Positions 48,819 through 56,081 of a stretch of 64,000 bases of DNA are shown here, in pieces. Below the pieces are notes generated by a model. That model saw only the letters and a list, made by a program, of their open reading frames with translations. It did not search any database and was not told where the DNA came from. The translations under genes and the position numbers were made by a program. The first letter of the stretch is position 1, and each line of letters starts with the position of its first letter. Origin of the DNA: Suicoccus acidiformans (GTDB taxonomy: Bacteria > Bacillota > Bacilli > Lactobacillales > Aerococcaceae); assembly GCF_003546865.1 (NCBI RefSeq), contig NZ_CP023434.1:1116001-1180000 (forward strand), in the 5' to 3' direction.

Positions 48819-49108
48819 TGAGACTCTCTATAAGCTTCAAGGAAGTTTAAATAGTTGACAATATCTTGATAGTAAAAAATATAATGTTGTGTTTGCTTAT
48901 GCGTTGTATACTTATACAGGGGTTCAGAGATTCGCCCTGATTTTACCAGTCGTTTCAGATGGGAAGTGTTAATGTCTAAAATTTCTGAAGCTAGTGTTTG
49001 GTTAACCGTGTATTCATTTAAGAGGGAATGTATCAAATCTTTTCTTTCCTCTGTTGATAATAATGCAATGTCTGACTTTAGTTTGATAAGGCTTCTTTTC
49101 TTTGACAT
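48797..49108 (-). CDS. Small helix-turn-helix DNA-binding protein
   Basis: A 103-aa protein with an excisionase/MerR-like helix-turn-helix (TVNQTLASEILDINTSHLKRLVKSGRI, about 34-60) followed by YYQDIVNYLNFLEAYRES. Its ATG at 49108 lies 95 nt inside the end of the recombinase-like gene, in another frame, with AAGGAG 10 nt upstream. Such a long overlap suggests coupled expression. Its last codons form one copy of a 43-bp direct repeat. Function unknown; DNA binding is likely. Confidence 0.65.
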   Translation of the reverse strand: MSKKRSLIKLKSDIALLSTEERKDLIHSLLNEYTVNQTLASEILDINTSHLKRLVKSGRISEPLYKYTTHKQTQHYIFYYQDIVNYLNFLEAYRESQDLLKNK

Positions 49109-49973
49109 TTTCGTTATTCTCCTTAATCTTAAATGTTTTAGTTGAAAGTCTACTATTGACCCTCATTAGATTTACTTTTTCTTTTACTGAATGAACGTAT
49201 CCTGGGGTAAAAGGCATGAATTCAGTCACTCTTTTAATATCGGTAATCCCTACATAATCTCTAACAGCAAGTATGTTTTTTGATCTATCAAGAAAATCGA
49301 TAATAAACTGATTACGAGCAAGTCTGGGAGTGATGTGTATATTGTGTTCGATATTTAGTTTTTTAAACAGATACCATATCTGATCACTAGAAATTGCCTT
49401 CCCCTTTTTGCTGAATAAAGGTTCATTACTTTCCTTCCTAATAATTAATCGATTAATTTTATTCCTTAATTCCCCTTTGAAATCAATCCTAACTTGCGAG
49501 TAGGGATAGTTGATCATTAAATAGCTCTCTTTCTTATTAAAGTTTGACACTTTGATTGAACTAATTGTACTTCCCTTTAATCCATGGTAGCTGATTAGGT
49601 ATACGATGATAGAAGTTAGGTCATCATCTATATCTTTGGATAGACGCCGTAGAATTTCTGCGTGTTTCCCGTTAGGTTTTTTTGGTAAATAATAGCAATA
49701 GTTGTGATGGATATAGTCCAAACCTTTCAGGATCTGCCTATCGTGATATAATCCTAAATATTTTATAAAGTTTTTTAAAGCGCTTTTCATGGCATTTATG
49801 GATCGGTTAGAGATATTTTTGTTAATCCACCTTGAAAACAATTTATGCAGCCTTTTTCTAATCGGTAAGTTATGATCAGTTTCTATAAACTCTTTTGCTA
49901 CTCTAGTATAAAGCCTGATTGTATGCTTTGAATAGTTATTCTTAATCATATAGTTATAGTAATCTGTAAGCAT
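49014..49973 (-). CDS. Tyrosine-recombinase-fold protein lacking catalytic residues
   Basis: An intact 319-aa frame with a SAM-like N-terminal core-binding domain (1-95) and a catalytic-domain-like half. Aligned to integrases, GLR becomes GLK, HxLRH becomes RLARN (only the second Arg kept), LGH becomes VGI, and the nucleophile Tyr position holds Phe (about 252, VTEFMPF). It therefore should bind DNA but not cleave. The C-terminal 54 residues are basic and overlap the HTH gene. An extended -10 box TGA-TATTAT lies at 49992-50000. Possibly a domesticated regulator or accessory factor. Confidence 0.65.
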   Translation of the reverse strand: MLTDYYNYMIKNNYSKHTIRLYTRVAKEFIETDHNLPIRKRLHKLFSRWINKNISNRSINAMKSALKNFIKYLGLYHDRQILKGLDYIHHNYCYYLPKKPNGKHAEILRRLSKDIDDDLTSIIVYLISYHGLKGSTISSIKVSNFNKKESYLMINYPYSQVRIDFKGELRNKINRLIIRKESNEPLFSKKGKAISSDQIWYLFKKLNIEHNIHITPRLARNQFIIDFLDRSKNILAVRDYVGITDIKRVTEFMPFTPGYVHSVKEKVNLMRVNSRLSTKTFKIKENNENVKEKKPYQTKVRHCIIINRGKKRFDTFPLK

Positions 49974-50239
49974 TTTATCACCTTCTGATCAATAATATCA
50001 CAGAATTTTTATTGGTATTTCTTGCTTGTTTCTTCTGTAGGTGACTTTAAGTATGCTTATGTTTTTAAGAATAGGTTCTTTTTAAGAGGCTGAACGATAT
50101 TTCTAGGTAGCTATCGATTTAAATAAGGATCAAATGAGGACTGGATGCTAAATAAAAATGAATACTCTTTCTTTAAATTCCTTTGTTTGTTATACAAACT
50201 TAATAAATGTCATCATTTTGTAACATTAAATTCTATACT
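49974..50239. other. Intergenic region upstream of the recombinase-like gene
   Basis: About 265 nt without a gene. It holds the extended -10 box for the minus-strand gene and a small GTTTGT/ACAAAC hairpin around 50188-50202. Confidence 0.45.
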
Positions 50240-50334
50240 GAATGCCCTTTTTATCTGTTTTTTGCATAAAGGAACCTCTTGCCACGCTAGCAAGAGGTTA
50301 AATAATTATTGGATGTAGAGATCTAGAACGGCTT
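50240..50334. repeat. 95-bp direct repeat, copy 1
   Basis: Nearly the same as 55718-55812. It contains the hairpin AACCTCTTGCCA/TAGCAAGAGGTT and the last codons (AVLDLYIQ-type) of the beta-lactamase-like fragment on the minus strand. Confidence 0.8.
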
Positions 50335-50512
50335 TTCCAAAATGATTAAAGGCAGGAGGTTGTTGTGATTCACGTCCATTTTCTGACATTACAATTAATG
50401 AGAATGTTCCTTTGTTTGTTTTGAGCATAGCTGCATCCCCTAATACGCCGTAGTTTGCAAATTGGCCAGATTTGCTAAAAACATCCACAGTATTAGGGAG
50501 AAAAGATGCCAA
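50306..50512 (-). pseudogene. C-terminal fragment of a serine beta-lactamase-like hydrolase
   Basis: 68 codons showing the KSG box (VFSKSGQFANYGVLGDAAM) and the strand FSLIVMSENG, typical of the C-terminal part of class-A-like beta-lactamase/serine hydrolase domains. The N-terminal part with the SxxK serine is missing; it ends at about 50490 where IS1182-like sequence begins. A hairpin terminator follows at 50272-50299. Confidence 0.75.
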
Positions 50513-50860
50513 AGAAAATCAACGTGAGGTCTATTTCTTTGATGTGGAGAAATGTAAGATATGTCCAATTCAAGAAGATGTTATAAAGTAGGCGCGAAGT
50601 CCAAATCATATTCTGTAACCATTCAAAGTAACTTACATCGACATCAAGCGAATTTCCAGGAAACAGATCGATTTAAAGAGAAGGCTAAGATGCGCTATAT
50701 GATTGAGGCCAAGCATGATGAATTAAAGAACCGACATGGTATGAAACAAGCCAAAAGTGTCGGTTTATTAGGCGTGACTTTACAAGTAGGTGCAACTATA
50801 TTCATAACGAATATGAAGCGAATAATCAAATTAAAGGAAGAAAAAGAAGCAAATAAGTAA
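50487..50860 (+). pseudogene. IS1182-family transposase C-terminal remnant
   Basis: Reads REVYFFDVEKCKICPIQED then, after a frameshift, CYKVGAKSKSYSVTIQSN, RFKEKAKMRYMIEAKHDELKNRHG and LGVTLQVGATIFITNMKRIIKL, the usual end of IS1182-type transposases. The N-terminal two thirds are gone. Confidence 0.8.
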
Positions 50861-50867
50861 AAATAAT

Positions 50868-50920
50868 AGAGGCAATGAGTCACACGATTGAATTTGTGAA
50901 ACTCATGCTCTCTTTTTTTT
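50868..50920 (+). terminator. Hairpin after the IS1182 remnant
   Basis: AGAG-GCA-ATGAGT pairs with ACTCAT-GC-TCTCT and is followed by eight T residues. It could be the IS end or a terminator. Confidence 0.6.
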
Positions 50921-50965
50921 ACGATTGTTGGGTCCCGCTCATAGAAATACACGTGAGGTTTATCA

Positions 50966-51172
50966 GCAGTCTCGTCCGAAAACTGCCTATTTTTATCTTT
51001 CTGCACCTTTGCTATGGTCTTTCTTATTTGACTTAGCTTTGTCATCTATCTTAAAGTTTTATTTTCCCTAATATGGACTTTTTATCTTTATTTTGACTCT
51101 TTACTTGTTCTTTTGCTTTTAAAAGCTTAGAAGACAAAATACGAACATTTTTATGTTCCTTTCCGTTGTTGT
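50966..51172. repeat. About 205-bp direct repeat, copy 1 (left of the ABC cassette)
   Basis: Highly similar, same orientation, to 53863-54066. It contains the 3' end of a minus-strand reading frame and the palindrome GAACATTTTTATGTTC. Confidence 0.8.
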
Positions 51173-51345
51173 AAATACTTGTTTTTACTTGTCCAAATTT
51201 TTTAACAATATCTCCTTGTTTTAGGTTCTCTAAATCTTTTGTATTATCTCCATAGGATAAACAATTAGTGTAAGCATTGTTCCTATCGTCATCTTTTGCT
51301 AAATCTATTACATTTTCATAATATTGTTCCTATTGCCAAGTAAGT
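51051..51345 (-). pseudogene. Fragment of a mobilisation/plasmid-type protein (OB-fold-like)
   Basis: Readable minus-strand frame without start: EQYYENVIDLAKDDDRNNAY, LSYGDNTKDLENLKQGDIV and NNGKEHKNVRILSSKLLKAKEQ. The GDIV..FGQVKTS..NNGKEHKNVRI pattern looks like an OB-fold. I cannot name the family with confidence. A 2-nt deletion near the end relative to the second copy shortens this copy's tail. Confidence 0.5.
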
Positions 51346-51388
51346 TGTAATAGTTTATTTATTTTTCAGTTGTCATTTTATTTAAAAA

Positions 51389-51487
51389 TTACTCATTATC
51401 TTTTTTATTTTTCAGCCACAAATAAATTAATCTAATTATTGGAATTGCAATTAAAATATACACCCATACTGTAGGTATTTTACCCAT
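51389..51487 (-). CDS. 32-aa single-helix membrane microprotein
   Basis: MGKIPTVWVYILIAIPIIRL plus a YLWLKNKKDNE tail: one transmembrane helix and a charged end. AAGGGGGG lies 8 nt before the ATG at 51487, and the gene begins 14 nt after the DUF3592 gene stop, so it is probably the last gene of the GntR/ABC operon. No homologue recognised. Confidence 0.6.
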   Translation of the reverse strand: MGKIPTVWVYILIAIPIIRLIYLWLKNKKDNE

Positions 51488-51501
51488 ATCCTATACCCCC
51501 C

Positions 51502-51879
51502 TTAAAGTAAGTTAAATTTACCAACAATAAATAACACAACAGAAACTGCGCACAGCACAAAGGCTCTTGTTAGCGAAAAACTATATATTTTTTCAGGATC
51601 TTTCTTGCTATATTTTATTTTCTTTATATCTCCCATTTCCATGCTCATAGGCACTTGAATTTTATTTTTTGATACATAATTCTTCCCATTTATTGAATAT
51701 TCAAATTGTGCCCATTTTGAATTGCCTTTTTTTACTGATTCAGGATTAGGTTGCCATATTGATATTACCTTACCGACAGTATATTCAGTATTATTTCTCA
51801 ATATATAACTTCGCCCTAAATCTACTAATCCAAAAACTAATAATATTGTCGCTGAAATATAAATAAATTGTTTTTCCAT
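51502..51879 (-). CDS. DUF3592-like membrane protein
   Basis: 125 aa with a transmembrane helix at each end (about 5-25 and 100-122) and a soluble beta-rich middle (YTVGKVISI, SKWAQFEYSINGKNY, PMSMEMGDIKKIKYSKKDPEKIYSF). This layout fits the DUF3592 family. It follows the ABC permease gene by about 30 nt in the same direction; a role alongside the transporter is inferred. Confidence 0.65.
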   Translation of the reverse strand: MEKQFIYISATILLVFGLVDLGRSYILRNNTEYTVGKVISIWQPNPESVKKGNSKWAQFEYSINGKNYVSKNKIQVPMSMEMGDIKKIKYSKKDPEKIYSFSLTRAFVLCAVSVVLFIVGKFNLL

Positions 51880-51912
51880 GAAATTTCCTCCTAACTAATA
51901 AAAATTATGTTT

Positions 51913-52545
51913 TTAATATTGTTTTTTCTCCATAATTTTAATTGATATTTTTATGGAAATTCCAAGGACTATAAGGAATAAAACTATTATACATATGGTT
52001 GTTATATTAAATGAATATAGGCTGAATGTATCAATTAAATTTGGTATGATATCCAACTTTTCTTTTAGTAAATTAGATATGGCAAATATTATCAAAAATG
52101 TTATCATAACAATAATTCTGCCCTTTTCCGCACCAAATTTAAGAATGAAAGGTAACTGAATTGCAGGCAATAAATTTATTGATACAATGCTCAAAAGTGA
52201 TAATATTATTATTTTATCTAAACCAAGACTTCCTTCTGTCAATAGATATATAAAAATAATAATCGATGCAACTAAACTAAATGCAAATGCAAAGAATAAT
52301 TTGCTAAAAACATATGAACTTTTTTTAATTGGCATTGAAAAAGCAAACTGTTCAAATTTAGATTGTACATCGTAACCAAAAGCTATAGAATTTAAAATTA
52401 ATGGCATGAAAGCACACATCAAGGGAATCATAATTAATGTCTTACTATATATGGCATAAGCACTTAGTGCAATACATATTACAAAGGATAATAGAAATGT
52501 CTTTTTCAAAGTTGCTATATCTTTTATAATTAAAGCGGTCATCAT
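51913..52545 (-). CDS. ABC-2 type permease
   Basis: A 210-aa membrane protein with six hydrophobic segments and the small-permease motif FGYDVQSKFEQFAFSMPI..SSYVFSKL, as in permeases paired with YtrA-type regulators. ATG 52545 overlaps the ATPase stop (ATGA), with AAAGGAG 7 nt upstream. It should form the exporter with the ATPase. Substrate unknown; bacitracin- or peptide-stress export is common in such sets. Confidence 0.8.
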   Translation of the reverse strand: MMTALIIKDIATLKKTFLLSFVICIALSAYAIYSKTLIMIPLMCAFMPLILNSIAFGYDVQSKFEQFAFSMPIKKSSYVFSKLFFAFAFSLVASIIIFIYLLTEGSLGLDKIIILSLLSIVSINLLPAIQLPFILKFGAEKGRIIVMITFLIIFAISNLLKEKLDIIPNLIDTFSLYSFNITTICIIVLFLIVLGISIKISIKIMEKKQY

Positions 52546-53390
52546 TTATTCTCTCCTTTCACAAAGTATATCATTATATCCTCAATTGACGGCTTTTGTA
52601 ATGTTATTCCATTTGGAACAAGATTTCTCTTAACCAATAGTTGTTGACCAAAAGAATGCACTCTTCTTCCTACAATTGCTTCATCATCAATGTTTTCCAC
52701 TTCTTTATCTGATAAGTTACAAAGCGCATAATTCTCTTCTAGTTCCTCTTTTGTTTCAAAGAATAAAACTTTACCTTCATGTATAAAAGCAATATAATCA
52801 GCAATTTTTTCTAAATCTGATAAAATATGTGATGATATTAGTATTGTGTGATTTTCATCTTGCATATATTCCAAAAGTAAATCTAATATTTCTTCTCTTA
52901 CAATAGGATCCAATCCACTTGTCGGTTCATCTAATATAAGAATTTCAGCATTATGTGATAAAGCTATTGCTATTGAAAGTTTCATCCTCATTCCTCGAGA
53001 ATAATTTTTTATCATTTTTTCTGATGGCAAATTAAACTTGTCTTTCAACTTATTAAAAAAAACTTTATCCCATTTTGAATAAACTCTAGAACAAAATCTT
53101 TCAACATCTAATAATGTCATCTCATCAGGAATTAACAAATCATCAAACACTACACCTAAACTATCTTTTATTTGAATAGTGTTATAATCTTGATTATCAA
53201 ATATTTTAATAATTCCAGAATCCTTGTTTAACAAGCCCAATAATAATTTTATGGTTGTACTCTTCCCAGCACCATTTTGACCTATAAATCCAACAATTGT
53301 TCCTTTTGGAATAGAAATATTTATTGGTCCTAATTTAAAATCGTTAAATTCTTTTACTAAATTCTGAATCTCAATTGCGTTATTACTCAT
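52542..53390 (-). CDS. ABC transporter ATP-binding protein
   Basis: 282 aa from ATG 53390 (GGAGGG 5 nt upstream); the ATG at 53405 would extend it into the regulator gene. Walker A GQNGAGKST, signature NYSRGMRMKL, Walker B ILILDEPTSGLD and the switch His in LISSHILSD are all intact. The C-terminal accessory domain is about 70 aa. It overlaps both the regulator and the permease genes, so the three are translated from one mRNA. Confidence 0.93.
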   Translation of the reverse strand: MSNNAIEIQNLVKEFNDFKLGPINISIPKGTIVGFIGQNGAGKSTTIKLLLGLLNKDSGIIKIFDNQDYNTIQIKDSLGVVFDDLLIPDEMTLLDVERFCSRVYSKWDKVFFNKLKDKFNLPSEKMIKNYSRGMRMKLSIAIALSHNAEILILDEPTSGLDPIVREEILDLLLEYMQDENHTILISSHILSDLEKIADYIAFIHEGKVLFFETKEELEENYALCNLSDKEVENIDDEAIVGRRVHSFGQQLLVKRNLVPNGITLQKPSIEDIMIYFVKGENK

Positions 53391-53763
53391 AATTACCCTC
53401 CACATAACTTTTTAGCATATTTATCAATTCCTCAATCGATATATCTGCGATTTCTGACAATTCAACTGATTTTTGTAACATTGATTCAATTTCCTTTAAG
53501 TATTCTTCACGTATAAGTTCTTTATTTTGGGGAGCAACAAAATTTCCCTTACCTTGTACCGAATTAATGAAACCATCCATTTCCAATTCATCAAAAGCTC
53601 TTTTAGCTGTTAGCATACTTATTCTTAATTCTTTTGCTAAAAACCTTATCGAGGGTAGCTGTTCCCCAACTACTAGCTTTCCAGAAATTATTTGTGCCTT
53701 AATTTGATTTTTGATTTGTAAATATATGGGATCATCACAGGAATTATTTATTTGTATATCCAT
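53383..53763 (-). CDS. GntR/YtrA-family transcriptional regulator
   Basis: 126 aa from ATG 53763 (AGGTGG 5 nt upstream). A winged helix occupies residues 5-75 (PIYLQIKNQIKAQIISGKL, GEQLPSIRFLAKELRIS, AKRAFDELEMDGFI, GKGNFV). The short C-terminal dimerisation helix is typical of YtrA regulators, which repress their own ABC operon. An operator with 10-bp arms overlaps the promoter upstream. Confidence 0.9.
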   Translation of the reverse strand: MDIQINNSCDDPIYLQIKNQIKAQIISGKLVVGEQLPSIRFLAKELRISMLTAKRAFDELEMDGFINSVQGKGNFVAPQNKELIREEYLKEIESMLQKSVELSEIADISIEELINMLKSYVEGNYE

Positions 53764-53790
53764 TTTAACCACCTACTGTTATTTCTGTTT

Positions 53791-53830
53791 TAACTGTTAT
53801 TATTATGATATAACAGTTAAGTTTTGTCAA
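53791..53830 (-). promoter_or_regulatory. Promoter and operator of the GntR-ABC operon
   Basis: Minus-strand promoter: TTGACA (complement 53825-53830), 17-nt spacer, CATAAT (53802-53807). The perfect inverted repeat TAACTGTTAT-N9-ATAACAGTTA (53791-53819) covers the spacer and -10, so binding of the GntR protein would block transcription. Confidence 0.8.
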
Positions 53831-53849
53831 CTTTCCATAGAAGTAATTT

Positions 53850-53882
53850 TAAAAAAATAAAGGCAGTCCGAAGACTGCCGAT
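53850..53882 (-). terminator. Minus-strand terminator after the OB-like fragment, copy 2
   Basis: GGCAGTC-TTCG-GACTGCC read on the minus strand, followed by TTTATTTTTTT. Confidence 0.75.
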
Positions 53883-54066
53883 ATTTACCTCTCTGCACCT
53901 TTGCTATGGTCTTTCTTAGTTGACTTAGTTTTGTCATCTGTCTTAAAGCTTTTTATTTGCCCTAATAAGGACTTTTTATCTTTATCTTGACTCTTTACTT
54001 GTTCTTTTGCTTTTAATAGCTTAGAAGACAGAATACGAACATTTTTATGTTCCCTTCCATTGTTGC
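53863..54066. repeat. About 205-bp direct repeat, copy 2 (right of the ABC cassette)
   Basis: Partner of 50966-51172 in the same orientation. Homology stops abruptly near 54066. Confidence 0.8.
53885..54066 (-). pseudogene. C-terminal fragment of the mobilisation-type protein, copy 2
   Basis: Reads GNNGREHKNVRILSSKLLKA, KSQDKDKKSLLGQIKSFKTD and DHSKGAER. The N-terminal part is missing. The tail is longer than in copy 1 and probably closer to the original. Confidence 0.5.
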
Positions 54067-54158
54067 CAATAAATTAATTTATTAAAATATTTATTTTGTT
54101 TATATGCAACTTGTTGAAGTAAGCCAGCCAAACTGGTAAACAGAAAGGAAGGATAACA

Positions 54159-54494
54159 ATGTTTGCTTATTACATGGAAAGACCGAATACCCCTGCTCCA
54201 ATCATTACTGAAACAGAAAATTTTATGGTTAAACATCATCTAGAGCATTTGATTCCTACAATTGAAGAACTATGGTATTTTTTAAGAGCTTATAAAGAAC
54301 CGCCCCACTTTTTTAATTGTTATGCTTGTTTATTATTTGCTAATTTGGTTAATGGGTTAGTGTTGGAATATGACTTAAAAGAAGAGGATTTTGACTATTA
54401 TATCAATGGTTTAGATACGCATTTATATTATCAAGGAGAAGAGGATTTTTTTAATAAGCTTGAAGAAATCATGGTAAAAAAGCAATGTGTTTAA
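54159..54494 (+). CDS. Unknown 111-aa protein linked to rpn, copy 1
   Basis: No family recognised. Begins MFAYYMERPNTPAPII; rich in aromatic and acidic residues, probably helical (EHLIPTIEELWYFLRAYKE, FANLVNGLVLEYDLKEEDF). AAGGAAGG precedes ATG 54159. A hairpin terminator follows, then rpn 81 nt downstream. The second copy at 62847 differs by one residue (Glu18 to Lys). Repeated linkage to rpn is due to the duplication, so a functional link is only a hypothesis. Confidence 0.65.
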   Translation: MFAYYMERPNTPAPIITETENFMVKHHLEHLIPTIEELWYFLRAYKEPPHFFNCYACLLFANLVNGLVLEYDLKEEDFDYYINGLDTHLYYQGEEDFFNKLEEIMVKKQCV

Positions 54495-54500
54495 CAATCA

Positions 54501-54535
54501 TTCACTTCTTGCCACGGTGGCAAGAAGTGAAAAAT
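54501..54535 (+). terminator. Terminator after the 111-aa gene, copy 1
   Basis: TTCACTTCTTGCCA (54501-54514) pairs perfectly with TGGCAAGAAGTGAA (54518-54531). Confidence 0.75.
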
Positions 54536-54575
54536 TCATAGAACCATGGTAAAATAATAATTAAGAGGTGACGAC

Positions 54576-55421
54576 ATGGAAATTACACCTACACATGATT
54601 TACTGTTTAAGAAGATTTTTGCGAGTGAATCGAATAAACATATTCTAAAACATTTTGTAGAGGATATTTTAGAGATTCAACTTGAAACACTGCAGATTAT
54701 GAACCCTTATCATATTAGTGAATTTAAGAATATAGATGAGGACAATATTGACTATACAGAAGTTGATATTCTTGCACAAACAGAGGGCGGTTAACGGATC
54801 ACAATTGAATTACAATTAGCTAATCATAAAAGTTTTTTAGAGCGTACCCTGTACTACGCCTGTAAATCCTATATTGATAATTTCAATAATCCTGAACTAA
54901 TGACGAATCGCTATAAATATTCTAGCTTACGGAACACGTATGCCATTAGTATTTTAGGATTTCATCTTTTTGACAATACCTTCCCAACGGTTACCCATTT
55001 TGATTTTAAAGAAAGAGAGACTCATTTCTTGTTAAGTGAAGCGAGGATGCACACGATTGTTCTTTCTTATTTTACATTATCGAATGGCAATTTTAATAAT
55101 AGACAAGTTGAATTTTGGCAAAAATATTTTACAAATCAGGAAATTACAGATGAGATGCCGACTTATATTCAAGAAGCCAAACAATTAGCCCATCAAAATA
55201 ATTTGAGCAAGGAGGAATTAGAGATGGCAGAAGCACTATCTAAACGTCAACAGATTCAAATGGCAAGAGAAGAGTTTGTTCGTGATGAGGGAATTGAACA
55301 AGGAAAAGAAGATTTGATTTTCCTTATGTATAAAAAAGGAACTGAATTAACAGAAATTGTTAAATTGACCGATTATACAGAAGAAGAGATTAAAAGGATT
55401 TTGAAAAAATATAATCAATAA
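54576..55421 (+). pseudogene. rpn family PD-(D/E)XK nuclease gene with in-frame stop, copy 1
   Basis: Rpn/PDDEXK_2 (recombination-promoting nuclease, putative transposase) gene of 281 codons. It starts MEITPTHDLLFKKIFASES. TAA at 54792-54794 replaces what is probably a sense codon (CAA is one change away) between the catalytic Asp strand (TEVDILAQ) and the ExQ strand (RITIELQLA). The same frame continues intact to 55421. The active nuclease cannot be made without read-through. A C-terminal internal start is intact (see 55224). AGAGGTG precedes ATG 54576. Confidence 0.88.
55224..55421 (+). CDS. Candidate internal product of rpn (65-aa C-terminal domain, RpnS-like)
   Basis: ATG 55224 is in the rpn frame and has a consensus Shine-Dalgarno AAGGAGG (55209-55215) 8 nt upstream, unusual inside a coding region. 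The product MAEALSKRQQIQMAREEFV... is a charged helical peptide with GIEQGKED and an EEEIKRILKKYNQ end. In E. coli RpnA an internal start yields a C-terminal inhibitor of the nuclease. The same site is kept in copy 2. Expression is an inference. Confidence 0.55.
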   Translation: MAEALSKRQQIQMAREEFVRDEGIEQGKEDLIFLMYKKGTELTEIVKLTDYTEEEIKRILKKYNQ

Positions 55422-55427
55422 GCATTA

Positions 55428-55462
55428 GCGCCCTACTTCTTTATTGAAGTGAGGGTGTTATT
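55428..55462 (+). terminator. Terminator after rpn copy 1
   Basis: CCCTACTTC pairs with GAAGTGAGGG (one bulge/wobble), then TTATTTT. Confidence 0.65.
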
Positions 55463-55483
55463 TTACGATAGTTAAATCAACTC

Positions 55484-55717
55484 ATTGTACTACGCCTGTA
55501 AATTCTATATTGATAATTTCAATAATCCTGAACTGATGACGAATCGCTATAAATATTCTAGCTTACGGAACACGTATGCCATTAGTATTTTAGGATTTCA
55601 TCCTTTTGACGATACCTTCCCAACGGTTACCCATTTTGATTTTAAAGAAAGAGAGACTCATTTCTTGTTAAGTGAAGCGAGGATGCACACGATTGTTCTT
55701 TCTTATTTTACATTACC
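55484..55717 (+). pseudogene. Internal rpn fragment
   Basis: About 78 codons of the rpn middle part (LYYACKFYIDNFNNPELMTN to LSYFTLPN), nearly the same as 54849-55082 but with several substitutions. No start, no nuclease core. It ends exactly where the 95-bp repeat begins. Confidence 0.85.
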
Positions 55718-55812
55718 GAATGCCCTTTTTATCTGTTTTTTGCATAAAAGAACCTCTTGCCAGCGTGGCAAGAGGTTAAATAATTATTGGATGTAGAGAT
55801 CTAGAACGGCTT
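55718..55812. repeat. 95-bp direct repeat, copy 2
   Basis: Second copy of 50240-50334, here with a perfect hairpin CCTCTTGCCA/TGGCAAGAGG and the AVLDLYIQ-type tail on the minus strand. Confidence 0.8.
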
Positions 55813-56066
55813 CGTACTCTCCAATTAATTCACTGTAGCTTGGATTGTAATAAAAGCCGTCAATAATTCGCTTGATTTTTTCATCATCTACTAGTCATTT
55901 CAATACCTGTCTAACTGTAGTATTTGATGCAATATCTAAAAAAGTCATTTGCAAAAAACACTTTATGTGAGTCAAATCTTTTTATTTTGTCTGATATTCT
56001 TTCCATATATGAACTCATTGCCTCTTTTGATTTATCTAATAATTCATTTGAGATTGATCTGCCCAT
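55813..56066 (-). pseudogene. Decayed DUF6088/AbiEi-like antitoxin N-terminal region
   Basis: Minus strand from ATG 56066: MGRSISNELLDKSKEAMSSY, KVFFANDF, then after a T-run slip LDIASNTTVRQVLK, a TGA where Arg is expected, and LVDDEKIKRIIDGFYYNPSY and ELIGEY. This is the winged-helix start of DUF6088/AbiEi-type antitoxins (type IV AbiE-like systems). The rest is replaced by the 95-bp repeat, giving a chimeric end. No AbiEii-like toxin gene is seen nearby. Confidence 0.6.
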
Positions 56067-56081
56067 AAAACTCCAATCTAA

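Larger units (their letters stand above)
54109..55302. repeat. 1.2-kb direct repeat, copy 1 (111-aa gene plus rpn)
   Basis: Matches 62797-63990 at an offset of 8688 nt with only a handful of substitutions seen by eye. It flanks the restriction-modification locus together with copy 2. Confidence 0.9.

Noticed and set aside
49190-49225. Tyr in TPGYVHS as the catalytic tyrosine of the recombinase-like protein
   Set aside because: Counting from the VGI (LGH) position, the nucleophile should be 10 residues after Gly, where Phe stands; this Tyr is 8 residues too late.
54900-55421. ATG 54900 as the start of a separate rpn C-terminal protein
   Set aside because: It is simply the first ATG after the stop; no Shine-Dalgarno precedes it. 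ATG 55224 is far better placed.
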